Source: Candidatus Obscuribacterales bacterium (GTDB lineage Bacteria; Cyanobacteriota; Vampirovibrionia; Obscuribacterales; Obscuribacteraceae). Taken from it: 46,600 bases of DNA. The notes under the pieces were generated by a model. The model did not search any database. It was given only the letters and a program-made list of their open reading frames with translations, and was not told where the DNA came from. Of this stretch, positions 7,925 to 15,809 are shown in pieces. The stretch is taken from positions 1 to 46,600 of the forward strand of contig JAIERK010000109.1 of assembly GCA_019746975.1 (NCBI GenBank). Direction: 5' to 3'. The position numbers were made by a program, and so were the translations under genes. Position 1 is the first letter of the stretch. Each line of letters starts with the position of its first letter.

Positions 7925-10294
7925 ATGACTGCGAGCGCGAAATCTATTGACATTAAGACGGTCTCCGACTCGGTTGGAATCCTCGTAGACCGCGTCGATG
8001 GCACAGCGCTGGGCAATGTTTGGATGATCGACGAAGCCAAGGCTGCCACGTGTGCTCACCTGGTCTTTGGCTACAGGACCTTCCTCCCGGCTTTGAAGGT
8101 CGTCTTCCCTGGCGTGGGGCGGGAGTACGGCGTCGATTCGGCGATTTTTCACCCGCGCTTTGACATAAAAATGGCGGGAATGCTGGCACAGGTGGCGCTT
8201 ACCGAGCCTATGCCTAATTTGCCTTTGCAACAGTACAATGCTGCGGTTTTAAGGCTGACACCGGCTCTTTCCAACATTACAGAGGACATGAGCTTCCGGA
8301 TCAACAAGAGCTTATCGTTGCCTCTGCCGCCTCGAGACCAAGGTCTGGGCGGTAATCTTGGCGAAATCGACCTCTATGTCGTCATCCAAACCATTACGAA
8401 TGCCCGTAAAGAGGGTGTTTTGACCATTTGCGATGACCGCAATCACCCGGTCGCTCGCATCTTTTGCCAGAATGGCCGGCTCATGTATGCCCAATACGCC
8501 AATCTCGTCAATGAGATGGCGATTTATCAAATCGTAGCGCATGACCTGAAGGGCAACTTCTTCTTCTGGACCGCCAACTGCCCTAACTGGGAGGTCACTA
8601 AGCCGATTGCACGACCTGCGGAGATGCTTCTTATCGAGTCTCACAGACGGGTGGATGAACTTAAGAAGGTCCGCGCCCATATTGGCGACCCTTCAAAATG
8701 TTATGTAAGAACGCGTCCAGAGCCGAATGTAGAGGTCCTTCCCGGTGAGATGAAGGACTATGCCCGCATGCTATGGGACTTGTTCGACGGGGGTACCCCG
8801 ATCAAGCAGCTCTGGCAACTTGCAAATATCGATGATTGTGCGATCTTTCAGACGCTTCACGAATTAATCAAGACTAAGCAGATTGCGCCCGCTACCGAAG
8901 CGAACAATCAGGCAGAACAGGCAGCGCTCAATCCTCTTGGACTCTCTGTTCAAGCCAAGCTTGCGCCCTGGGACCGTATTACCAATGTATATCGAGATTC
9001 GCAATCATCGCAAGCGCTCGTGCGCGAAGGTTGTTTGCTCGGAACGATTCGGGAGAACGACCCCTGGCATCTCGTTCATAACATCCGGCTTGTGCCTAAA
9101 TCTGCCGGCAGTCCAATTTTGAAAGATGGACAGGTTATTGGCATGCACTGCGGGAAGCTGCCTCCAGACGAATTTGCCGAGAATCAGGAAGGCTCTCTTC
9201 AAGCGATGCTCTGGGTGGATTCCGTCGTCGAGTGCCTCAAAGGTGGCGGCGAAACTCAGCTCGTTGAGAGACTTACGCTTGTCGATGCGCCGGCACCGGA
9301 TTTTGCGAAAAAGGACAAACTGACTTCATCCGGCGGTTGCCGCGAAGTTGCTCGTGTCGATTGTCCTCGATGTGGCAGAAGTAGTCTCGATGCGGCTCGT
9401 TTTTGCAAGTCTTGCGGGCAGCGCCTGTTGAAGGACATAGATCCGAAACCGATACGAACCAACAAGACGGTCGCGCCGCCCAAACCTTCCATCATGCCCC
9501 TCGTCGGCAGTATTCTCGGGTGCGTCATCGGCCTCGTTCTTGCAGTCGGTGGTGGTGCCTATTACCTCACCACGTTGCCATCCGCCAATCTCGTGCAGGA
9601 TGCCGAGGTCGTGGAGTCAATCGGTTCCGACGAGACCGGCACCCCGACTACAACAACGAATACTGCAACCAAAACCGTTGCCGCCAAATCTGCCGATGCA
9701 TCGTGGGCGCAGCTAACGGTTTTCCAAAAAGTCCATCCACCCGAGATTCAAGATAAGCAGGAGATGAGGTGGCGCCCTCAACCAGCCGGCAAATCCTACA
9801 TCGAAGGTGACATGATCTACCTCAATCTCAAATGCGAGCAGCCGAGCTACATCTATCTGTTTTATCAGGGCAGCAGCGACAAGGAAGAACAAGCCTCCCT
9901 AATTTATCCCGTCGACACCGTCAACAACAAGGAACTCGAATCAGGAGAAAGTTTCACCATTCCAAGCGATGTGCATGAAAAAATCGACGAAAAAAACGCA
10001 GAGTTCACCGGATTGACCATTCATGACTCACCTGGCAAGGAAACTCTCATAGTCATCGCCAGTAAGCACAAGCTAGGCTTTCTCACCGACGAAGAGTTAG
10101 TCAACCGAACCTTCCTGCAATGCCAGAAGCTGGTCGCTAATGGTAAAAGTGAAAAAGGAATCGAATTGCCGTCCTCCGAATTCAAAAAACAGGTCCTGGA
10201 CGGTGTAGATCAATCTAAACTCAATAGTGAAGAAGGCTCGGATACAGGTAATATATACGTCAGGAAATGGGTGATAGAGCACCGCAAGGGATAA
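7925..10294 (+). CDS. membrane protein: inactive-looking trypsin-like domain split by DUF4388, zinc ribbon, TM, DUF4384
   Basis: Numbered from ATG 7925 (789 residues). Residues 14-115 look like the first barrel of a trypsin-like serine protease, with a histidine in TCAHLV (H45) but YNAAVLRL where the catalytic Asp of D.AVL should be (N105). A DUF4388-type module follows (about 140-225: GNLGEIDLYVVIQTITNARK ... GVLTICDDRN ... GRLMYAQYANLVNEMAIYQI). The second protease barrel resumes at about 345-440 with KSAGSPILKDGQVIG, so the GxSGxP nucleophile position reads Ala (A394). Then come a zinc ribbon (CPRCG and CKSCG, 480-498), a membrane helix (about 523-548), a Thr-rich linker and a C-terminal DUF4384 domain (about 616-730). 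The frame is open upstream to TTG 7823; I prefer 7925 because the domain begins there, but no clear Shine-Dalgarno supports either. Twenty-five bases separate it from the next DUF4384 gene, so the two form an operon. Confidence 0.8.
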   Translation: MTASAKSIDIKTVSDSVGILVDRVDGTALGNVWMIDEAKAATCAHLVFGYRTFLPALKVVFPGVGREYGVDSAIFHPRFDIKMAGMLAQVALTEPMPNLPLQQYNAAVLRLTPALSNITEDMSFRINKSLSLPLPPRDQGLGGNLGEIDLYVVIQTITNARKEGVLTICDDRNHPVARIFCQNGRLMYAQYANLVNEMAIYQIVAHDLKGNFFFWTANCPNWEVTKPIARPAEMLLIESHRRVDELKKVRAHIGDPSKCYVRTRPEPNVEVLPGEMKDYARMLWDLFDGGTPIKQLWQLANIDDCAIFQTLHELIKTKQIAPATEANNQAEQAALNPLGLSVQAKLAPWDRITNVYRDSQSSQALVREGCLLGTIRENDPWHLVHNIRLVPKSAGSPILKDGQVIGMHCGKLPPDEFAENQEGSLQAMLWVDSVVECLKGGGETQLVERLTLVDAPAPDFAKKDKLTSSGGCREVARVDCPRCGRSSLDAARFCKSCGQRLLKDIDPKPIRTNKTVAPPKPSIMPLVGSILGCVIGLVLAVGGGAYYLTTLPSANLVQDAEVVESIGSDETGTPTTTTNTATKTVAAKSADASWAQLTVFQKVHPPEIQDKQEMRWRPQPAGKSYIEGDMIYLNLKCEQPSYIYLFYQGSSDKEEQASLIYPVDTVNNKELESGESFTIPSDVHEKIDEKNAEFTGLTIHDSPGKETLIVIASKHKLGFLTDEELVNRTFLQCQKLVANGKSEKGIELPSSEFKKQVLDGVDQSKLNSEEGSDTGNIYVRKWVIEHRKG

Positions 10295-10319
10295 AGCTTT
10301 CGCCAAGGAGCTAAGGAAA

Positions 10320-11201
10320 ATGATTTCACAAAAGAAGCGCATAGTCTCTCTGCTGATCGCTCTGGCAGTAGCCGGCTTGGGCACTACTGCGGCGATGGCG
10401 GATGGTTTCGGCAACGGCGCCAAGGGGCTGTTCTTCGAGCAGCTTGATAGCCCATACAAGTCGCTGAACACTGGTGTTCAGTATTACATCGAGCTTCACA
10501 GGGACGGTCATCTCAGTAAGGTGACCAACAAGTTTGGTTTTAAAAACGGCGACAAAATTAGATTTCACGTCAAGTCTAACGTTGATGGATACGCCTACAT
10601 CCTGCTGAAAAGTGGCAGCCGTGGCGAACAATCCGTACTGTTTCCGGACCAGGGCTCCGGCGACGACAACAAGGTTAAGCGCGGCGATGACTACGTAATC
10701 CCGAGCTCCGGATTTTTGACTTTTGACGATAATCCAGGCACTGAGAAGGTGAGTTTGCTTCTGTCACGCACGCCGATTGATGCTCAGGCTTATCTGGCCG
10801 GACCTAAGGATTCTCCGACATTGATCGCTTCTGCGATGACCGGCGCCAAGGATTTGATACCGCAGAGAGTGCTGGTCCATTACTCCGAATCGGCTCCGAC
10901 TAAGATTGCGTCCTTGCCGCCTCCGGAAAAGCGACCGGACAAAGTAGAGCCGGTGTCCAAGCCTCCACGTAAGCCGCCTACTCGGATAGTTGCGAGCAAC
11001 CGCCCGAAGAATTCATCGACCGGCACGACTACCACCAACATCGACAAGGGATTGGGGTCGGGAGTTACGACGATTGCGTCTGTACCTCCTAACAGCAGCC
11101 CGAGCAAGAAGTCCAAACCGGACCTCGAAGGAACGGTCACCGTTGTTTCGGAATTGCCGGACAATGTCTTGCACATCGATGTAGATTTGCACCACATATA
11201 A
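10320..11201 (+). CDS. exported DUF4384 protein
   Basis: The 293-residue protein has a clear signal peptide (KKRIVSLLIALAVAGLG, ending near AAMA at residue 26). Residues about 40-150 form a DUF4384-like beta domain: GDKIRFHVKSNVDGYAYIL, EQSVLFPDQGSGDDNKVKRG, YVIPSSGFLTFDDNPGTEKV. This matches the C-terminal domain of the gene just upstream (GDMIYLNLKCEQPSYIYLF, ESGESFTIPS). The last 110 residues are Pro/Ser/Thr/Lys-rich and probably unstructured. AAGGAG (10305-10310) and AAGGA (10313-10317) precede the ATG. Likely co-transcribed with the upstream gene, suggesting a shared envelope task, possibly assembly or interaction through paired DUF4384 domains (inference). Confidence 0.85.
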   Translation: MISQKKRIVSLLIALAVAGLGTTAAMADGFGNGAKGLFFEQLDSPYKSLNTGVQYYIELHRDGHLSKVTNKFGFKNGDKIRFHVKSNVDGYAYILLKSGSRGEQSVLFPDQGSGDDNKVKRGDDYVIPSSGFLTFDDNPGTEKVSLLLSRTPIDAQAYLAGPKDSPTLIASAMTGAKDLIPQRVLVHYSESAPTKIASLPPPEKRPDKVEPVSKPPRKPPTRIVASNRPKNSSTGTTTTNIDKGLGSGVTTIASVPPNSSPSKKSKPDLEGTVTVVSELPDNVLHIDVDLHHI

Positions 11202-11228
11202 GGAGCGAATCAGTCTCTGAAATTCGAG

Positions 11229-11261
11229 CCGGCGCTTTCATTTGGTGCCGGTGTTAGTTTG
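11229..11261 (+). terminator. probable intrinsic terminator after the DUF4384 operon
   Basis: A 7-bp stem CCGGCGC/GTGCCGG (one G-U pair, 9-nt loop, 11229-11251) is followed by a T-rich stretch to about 11261. It lies 28 bp after the stop of the preceding gene. Confidence 0.55.
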
Positions 11262-11288
11262 TTAAAAACCCACGGCAGCTTCTAGCAA

Positions 11289-11408
11289 CGCGAAAGTGCA
11301 AATCGATGTCGAAATAAACGCTGTACGAAAAGCTAGAGCGTTCGGCAAGTGGGCGCGAAAGTGCAAATCCGAAGTAACGCTGTACGCAAAACAAGCGCCC
11401 TCGGCAAG
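11289..11408. repeat. two imperfect tandem copies, 55-61 bp
   Basis: Copy 1 (11289-11349) and copy 2 (11354-11408) both begin CGCGAAAGTGCAAATC, share CGCTGTACG in the middle and end CGGCAAG, with small indels between. Located in the gene-poor stretch 11202-11889, which otherwise holds a terminator and a heptamer array but no convincing gene. Confidence 0.75.
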
Positions 11409-11448
11409 GGAAACTTCAGCAGCCGAACCAAAATTATTGAATATACTC

Positions 11449-11490
11449 ATCGCATATCGCATATCGCATATCGCATATCGCATATCGGAT
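11449..11490. repeat. heptanucleotide array (ATCGCAT) five perfect plus one imperfect unit
   Basis: ATCGCAT occurs five times without interruption from 11449 to 11483 and a sixth unit, ATCGGAT, follows. It lies 41 bp after the longer tandem repeat. Frames through here exist but look non-coding. The unit length makes it a likely site of slippage. Confidence 0.9.
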
Positions 11491-11889
11491 GGCGGTGAAA
11501 GTTATATCCTGGGCTCGCGATTCGGGACGGATGTCCGAAACCGCCCATCAACTGTCAATCTTGCGCGATCCTGTTGCACCAAATATGGTAGCAAAGAGAT
11601 CGCTTTTGCTCTTAATCTTGATTAAATCTTTCCGCTTGGAGACGACTCTGCCAAGTGGATTTTCTTCTGACAACTTCGATCCAAGCCCAAATGGTCGGCT
11701 CTGGAGAACCTTGATATGAGCGGGATCTGGCGCTTGTAACAAATCGCAATATTTGTGATATGACGCAATAGCTTATATATAATCAATGACTTAACCGGCG
11801 TTTTTAACCCCGCCTTAAACATTTAGACCGCACAATCTATCGTCAGTCGATTCACTCATTCGAATTCACAGGTAGGTGATTAGTTTCGT

Positions 11890-12024
11890 ATGCTGTGGCT
11901 TTTCTCGTTTGGTCTCTGTATTTTTCTGATCCTCGGGCTGGTGATCGTCCTTAATCCGGAATGGATCACGGAGCACTTCGCCAGAAGGTGGGATAACCCC
12001 CACAATCACTTCAAGCATTATTAG
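11890..12024 (+). CDS. small single-pass membrane protein, 44 residues
   Basis: The frame encodes 44 residues beginning MLWLFSFGLCIFLILGLVIV, a single hydrophobic helix, followed by an amphipathic tail NPEWITEHFARRWDNPHNHF. The helix/aromatic-basic tail composition is typical of genuine small membrane proteins. AGGTAGGTGA lies 12-20 bases upstream of the ATG, slightly far for a ribosome binding site. No family recognised. It may be part of a group with the small membrane genes at 12333 and 13148. Confidence 0.65.
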   Translation: MLWLFSFGLCIFLILGLVIVLNPEWITEHFARRWDNPHNHFKHY

Positions 12025-12293
12025 GATAGTCCCGGTACAACCTGTTGCTTTTATTCACTTAGTCACCAGTAGCGATATCATAGTCCGCGAATATTTCGCG
12101 AACAATACAGTTTTCGTTTGAACGCAAGGCACCACATGTAGTTCATCGTGCTGATGCTTGGGTTCGCCTTGTATGGCTTGGTGACAGGGTTCCAGAGGAC
12201 CTTGTCATAACTCGTAATTACAGCGAAATTGAATTAGGTTATCAAGTATTAACTTAATGAATGCTTTAGATATATGTTCCGGTGCGTTTGTAG

Positions 12294-12322
12294 CCTTACA
12301 ATATGAGCCAGTTGTAAGGAGG
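12294..12322 (+). promoter_or_regulatory. hairpin occluding the ribosome binding site of the 56-residue gene
   Basis: CCTTACAA (12294-12301) is perfectly complementary to TTGTAAGG (12312-12319), with a 10-nt loop. The downstream arm contains most of the near-perfect Shine-Dalgarno TAAGGAGG (12315-12322) of the gene starting at 12333. When folded, the ribosome site is closed. The arrangement suggests translational control (temperature, RNA or protein triggered). That role is inference. The remaining gap 12025-12293 shows no gene. Confidence 0.55.
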
Positions 12323-12332
12323 CTTGCGACCA

Positions 12333-12503
12333 ATGCCCGGAACAGCAGTGGGCTTATTCATAATAGATTTCGTGATTCGTCCTTTTGCTCGCGTGTTTGA
12401 AAAATGGCCAGTGACGATGCTAGTTCTGCTTCTCGTTCTTTACACCATCGTTGGCTACATCGTCGTCCGCTCAGCATACATGCCGGACCAACAGCAAACA
12501 TAA
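12333..12503 (+). CDS. small membrane protein, 56 residues
   Basis: Encodes MPGTAVGLFIIDFVIRPFAR, then a strong transmembrane helix (about residues 27-47, MTMLVLLLVLY-like) and a short polar tail ending PDQQQT. TAAGGAGG ten bases before the ATG is the best Shine-Dalgarno in this part of the window. A hairpin can sequester it. The N-terminal amphipathic stretch may lie along the membrane. No family recognised. Confidence 0.75.
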   Translation: MPGTAVGLFIIDFVIRPFARVFEKWPVTMLVLLLVLYTIVGYIVVRSAYMPDQQQT

Positions 12504-12566
12504 CCAACCGCGAACATAAGATGATCCGCGACCTTGTCGCGTCGTGATTGTCGTGTCCGCTCTCAA

Positions 12567-13034
12567 TCAATCAGCGCGATCAACGGAAACGAGCTCTACG
12601 CTCAACATGTCGCTTTCCAGATCGACCAATCCCATATATTGTTCGATGAAATTCTTCACGCCACCTGCCTTGACCGTGCCATCTGCAGGTGTGGCTCCCG
12701 ACAATATATAAGTGGACTCGTTAAGCTGCTCACCGTTGTAGCCGAACGTTTTAAAACGAACCCTAACGTTCTTAACAGGCACCTTGTTGTAATTGGCTAC
12801 TCTAACCCAGCCGCAAGGGCAATTCATAACCCAGAGCCCGACAATATGCCAGTCGACTAGCTCCAGGTGGATATTTTTCGTTAATTCAGGGTCGCCTGGA
12901 CCATGACCGATACAGCCCGACAGTTCTTTAATCGACAGAAAAAGGATGACCAAAAGTACTAAAGCCACAATTGTGGCTTTTCGGCTGCTCCGCTTTTTGC
13001 CGAGTTGCTGTTCGTCAGATGGAATGTCGTTCAT
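12567..13034 (-). CDS. membrane-anchored FxLYD-like protein
   Basis: The 155-residue protein has a basic cytoplasmic start, one hydrophobic helix (ATIVALVLLVILFLSI, about 20-36) and a beta-rich outer domain: WVRVANYNKVPVKNVRVRFK, YNGEQLNESTYILSGATPADG, SVELVSVDRAD. The 'V.N....V.NV.V.F...G...' pattern resembles FxLYD-type extracytoplasmic domains; I cannot confirm this. It starts 9 bases after the stop of the 34-residue membrane gene at 13148, so both are probably one transcript. No clear Shine-Dalgarno. Confidence 0.75.
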   Translation of the reverse strand: MNDIPSDEQQLGKKRSSRKATIVALVLLVILFLSIKELSGCIGHGPGDPELTKNIHLELVDWHIVGLWVMNCPCGWVRVANYNKVPVKNVRVRFKTFGYNGEQLNESTYILSGATPADGTVKAGGVKNFIEQYMGLVDLESDMLSVELVSVDRAD

Positions 13035-13043
13035 CTGATTGTT

Positions 13044-13148
13044 CTAGACGTAGGGAAGGAACCCGAGGTTCTGAGCTATTCCCAGCAAGACAAGGATTGC
13101 GAAAAGAATGAATATTCCGAAAAAAAATGGTTCGCCTTCCGCAAGCAT
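13044..13148 (-). CDS. small membrane protein, 34 residues
   Basis: The minus-strand frame encodes MLAEGEPFFFGIFILFAILV followed by LLGIAQNLGFLPYV: one hydrophobic helix with short polar ends. It ends 9 bp before the FxLYD-like gene and reads in the same direction, so translational linkage is plausible. Upstream an 11-codon frame (starting ATG ACA AGC) ends just before this ATG. The ribosome site is weak (GAGACGG). No family recognised. Confidence 0.55.
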   Translation of the reverse strand: MLAEGEPFFFGIFILFAILVLLGIAQNLGFLPYV

Positions 13149-13464
13149 GATTTACACCGTCTCTATCGAATGTTTGCTTGTCATTATATATAAGAAACAG
13201 CGACTTGAACATGTGGAATACCGGGGGTTGCCTCTTTTGGGAAATATTTCATTACTGAAACTGCCTCACTTTTGATGGGAGGCTGATCTTGGTGCGGCTA
13301 GCGATGTGGATTGCCGGTTAATTCACAATATTTCTGACCTGTTTGGGCGGTGTTCTCTCGACTTCCTGCGCTCAGAATGGTGAAATTATGTCCGGTGGTT
13401 ATTAAATTCCCCACCACGGAATCATGCCGACATCACGACAAGCCGCACCGAGACCGTTTGTTCT
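13149..13464. other. intergenic region without a recognisable gene
   Basis: This 316-bp stretch separates the minus-strand small-protein pair from the hydrolase gene. It must contain both divergent promoters, but I could not identify elements with confidence. No repeats or long frames with coding character were seen. Confidence 0.5.
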
Positions 13465-14526
13465 ATGTCTTTACGACTAAGCCCTACGATTATCCAGTCC
13501 GATTTCGTGCCGATGCCGGGCATGGCGAATCGTCACGTGATGACGATTGTGTCCAGTAAGTGGGTGCGTTGGTTTCCGCGGCTCGTGGCCGCCCAGAAGC
13601 GTTCCGTCGTCGATGTGCATGAGTTCGCCAAGGTGGTCGTCGAGTGCAATATTGAGCCCTCAGTCGGGATGCCCAGAACGATAGCCCTTATCGTGCATGG
13701 TCTGGAGGGCTCCAGCCGATCTCACTACGTGATGGGGCTCGCGCAGAAGTTTGTCGATGCCGGCATAAGCGCCGCACGAATGAACATGCGCAATTGCGGT
13801 GGGTCAATCCACCTGTCCAAAACGCTCTACAACGCTGGGCTTAGTTCTGATGTACTGACAGTATCCAGACATCTTTTGAGTGAAGGATTCGAGAAGGTTA
13901 TATTGGTTGGCTTTTCGTTGGGCGGCAATCTTGTGCTCAAAGCCGCTGCCGAAATCGCACGCCAAAACGAAGATTGGCTCGCAGCCGTATGCGCCGTCTC
14001 TCCATCGCTTGACCTACCCGCATGTGTCGCATCAATCGAAGAAAGTAGCAATCGTATATATGAATTGAATTTCCTGCGATCGCTAAAAGCAAAAATTCGC
14101 GCGAAGAACGAAATACACAGGGGCGTCTTCGATATTCGTCTTCTTCCGTCGATCAATTCGATTCGGAAATTTGACGATGCTTATACCGCTCCTGATGGAG
14201 GATATGGCTCTGCAGCCGATTATTATGCTCGCGCCAGCGCACTGCCGATGATGCAGAATGTCACCGCTCCAGTGTTGATCGTTGCCGCTCAAGATGACCC
14301 GATTGTTCCATTCTCATCTTTTGATTCGCCTCAACTTCTTGGTGAGAATATAACCATACTAGCCCCTATATGTGGTGGACATGCCGGTTTCGTCGGAACC
14401 TCGAAAATCAATGTCGAAAGCCCGCAAGGATGCGAGGCGGATGCGATACCGCGGGCGGTTGCAACAGTCGATCACTTCTGGGCTGAGAATCGCTGCGTTG
14501 ATTTTTGTAGAAAGCTGGTTAGGTAG
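13465..14526 (+). CDS. YheT-type alpha/beta hydrolase
   Basis: The 353-residue protein follows the COG0429/YheT family of alpha/beta hydrolases. It has an N-terminal block FVPMPGMANRHVMTIV (family: Pf.P..gl.n.H.QTi), the oxyanion region ALIVHGLEGSSRSHYVMG, the nucleophile elbow GFSLGGN with Ser151, the acid AQDDPIVP (D277/D278) and the base GGHAGF (H306). MRNCGGS at 108-114 is also typical. Members are esterase-like enzymes of uncertain physiological substrate. The ATG at 13465 leaves the family's N-terminal block intact; the ribosome binding site is weak. It stands alone between differently oriented neighbours. Confidence 0.88.
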   Translation: MSLRLSPTIIQSDFVPMPGMANRHVMTIVSSKWVRWFPRLVAAQKRSVVDVHEFAKVVVECNIEPSVGMPRTIALIVHGLEGSSRSHYVMGLAQKFVDAGISAARMNMRNCGGSIHLSKTLYNAGLSSDVLTVSRHLLSEGFEKVILVGFSLGGNLVLKAAAEIARQNEDWLAAVCAVSPSLDLPACVASIEESSNRIYELNFLRSLKAKIRAKNEIHRGVFDIRLLPSINSIRKFDDAYTAPDGGYGSAADYYARASALPMMQNVTAPVLIVAAQDDPIVPFSSFDSPQLLGENITILAPICGGHAGFVGTSKINVESPQGCEADAIPRAVATVDHFWAENRCVDFCRKLVR

Positions 14527-14723
14527 TTTAACTTTTTAAGATGTCAATAACGAAGAGAGTTTAAGTTCCTTCTGTCGCTATGCCTTCATCTCGTGTACTA
14601 TTTGTGTCGAGATGGCATGTGGTCATGATGACAAACTGCATCCACCCGTTAAGCCACAAGTACTTAGTAGATCAGCAAAAGCTTAGGGGAAAGTACATTC
14701 AGGAACTCCAGGGGAGGAAGGTC

Positions 14724-15140
14724 GTGAAAAGATTTAAATTGGGAGCTGCGCTTGCTATCGTAGCAACGCTTGGTTCGTTCTCAATGCCCGCAATGGCGGA
14801 AGAAGAGCCGCTTGAAATGGTAACGCAGGGCTCATTGATGGTTACCCGCGTTGGTGGTATCGGTGCCGGTCTTGTAATTGGCACACCGGTAGCTGTTGTA
14901 AGAGAAACCTATAAAACCTATGTCTCCTACACGCAATCTGCAGCCGACAAAGTCGGTGAAAAATTCGGCGGCAAGGACAATGGTCCAGTTTGCGCGATGG
15001 TCAGCCTCGTAACACTTCCCGCCAGCATGGTTGTCGGTGGAGCTAAAGGTGTTTACTACGGCACCAAAAATGGCGTAACCGGTGGTTTTCAACAACCGTT
15101 CCATCCGGATTCCTTCAGCCTCGGCACGCTCGAAGAATAA
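14724..15140 (+). CDS. small exported protein, paralogue of the one at 20392
   Basis: A GTG at 14724 preceded by GGGGAGGAAGG three bases upstream gives VKRFKLGAALAIVATLGSFS followed by MPAMA, a complete signal peptide, and a mature protein of about 110 residues. The frame is open 48 codons further upstream, but that part is not signal-like. The mature part contains AGLVIGTPVAVVRETYKTY, then LPASMVVGGAKGVYYGTKNG and PFHPDSFSLGTLEE. This pattern recurs in the gene at 20392 (AGAILGTPIAVGRK, LPVGLFKGSIEGMYIGPKN, PFSKDCFSLAELD). The alternation of Gly-rich and hydrophobic stretches suggests envelope or membrane association. No known domain recognised. Confidence 0.82.
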   Translation: MKRFKLGAALAIVATLGSFSMPAMAEEEPLEMVTQGSLMVTRVGGIGAGLVIGTPVAVVRETYKTYVSYTQSAADKVGEKFGGKDNGPVCAMVSLVTLPASMVVGGAKGVYYGTKNGVTGGFQQPFHPDSFSLGTLEE

Positions 15141-15168
15141 TTACTTCTTAGAGTTATATTAGTCTGTT

Positions 15169-15195
15169 TCGCGGCGGTCCCAAGGATCGCCGCGA
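15169..15195. terminator. strong stem-loop, probable bidirectional terminator
   Basis: TCGCGGCGGTCC (15169-15180) pairs with GGATCGCCGCGA (15184-15195) over 12 bp with one G-U pair and a CAA loop, 28 bp after the stop at 15140. The flanks are T/A-rich on both sides (GTCTGTT before, AATTGCTATT after) without a long U-run. Confidence 0.6.
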
Positions 15196-15243
15196 ATTGC
15201 TATTATCAGTGCGTGTGAGTAAAACGGCCAGGAGCTAACGTAT

Positions 15244-15495
15244 ATGTCGGAAGCGGCAAATCTTTCCAATTGGTTGGAGCGAGTCTCACGCTGCGGCGCG
15301 CGAAAGCAGGTCTTCGCCGTGCTTGACGAATTTCGCAAGCAAGAGTGGACCGACGAAGAGTGCTCTCAAATGGCAAAGCATTACATAAGAATAGTGACGA
15401 GCATGGCTGACGACAGTGCTGATGCTGACGCCGTCAAACCAGACGATGCCGGCGGCAACGAAGCAGACGGTCCGGTTTGGTACGAAAAAATGTGA
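15244..15495 (+). CDS. small acidic cytoplasmic protein, 83 residues
   Basis: AGGAG lies nine bases before the ATG. The first 55 residues (LSNWLERVSRCGARKQVFAV then LDEFRKQEWTDEECSQMAKH) look like a compact helical domain, and the rest is an acidic Asp/Ala-rich tail ending WYEKM. No family recognised. It is isolated from the preceding gene by a strong stem-loop. Confidence 0.7.
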   Translation: MSEAANLSNWLERVSRCGARKQVFAVLDEFRKQEWTDEECSQMAKHYIRIVTSMADDSADADAVKPDDAGGNEADGPVWYEKM

Positions 15496-15627
15496 TATAT
15501 CCGGTTTTCTCTGCGCACTGTCGGCGGTGTCACCCTCTTAAAGTATCTCCGATCTGCCACCAATCTTACGAGTCGGATTGACCAACGATTGATACCTCGT
15601 GTATTTTTGCCGGCGCGCTAAGTCGTT

Positions 15628-15744
15628 GTGCTTCACCGAAACCGGCTGCCCCAAGGGACCATTGAGTGCTTTACCGAAACCGGCTGCTCCAGTGGACCGT
15701 TATGTGCTCGACTGAAAACCGGCTGCTTCACTGAGACCGCCGGC
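15628..15744. repeat. three tandem copies of a 38-bp repeat
   Basis: Units start at 15628, 15666 and 15704, each beginning GTGCT. The first two carry ACCGAAACCGGCTGC, and the third has CTGAAAACCGGCTGC. The last copy is diverged at its end. The array fills most of the 314-bp gap between the 83-residue gene and the end of the TPR gene. No other feature is visible in 15496-15809. Confidence 0.85.
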
Positions 15745-15809
15745 TTGGCTCATACACCCAGCCAAAGCCATTCAGGTCGGTACTGACTTTTCATACATCC
15801 GTCGATGAA

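Noticed and set aside
13395..13435. GGTGG/CCACC inverted repeat upstream of the hydrolase gene
   Set aside because: Only five paired bases with a long loop; too weak to call regulatory.
15628..15744. Possible CRISPR array
   Set aside because: Units are directly adjacent and diverge along their whole length; there are no unique spacers and no cas genes nearby.
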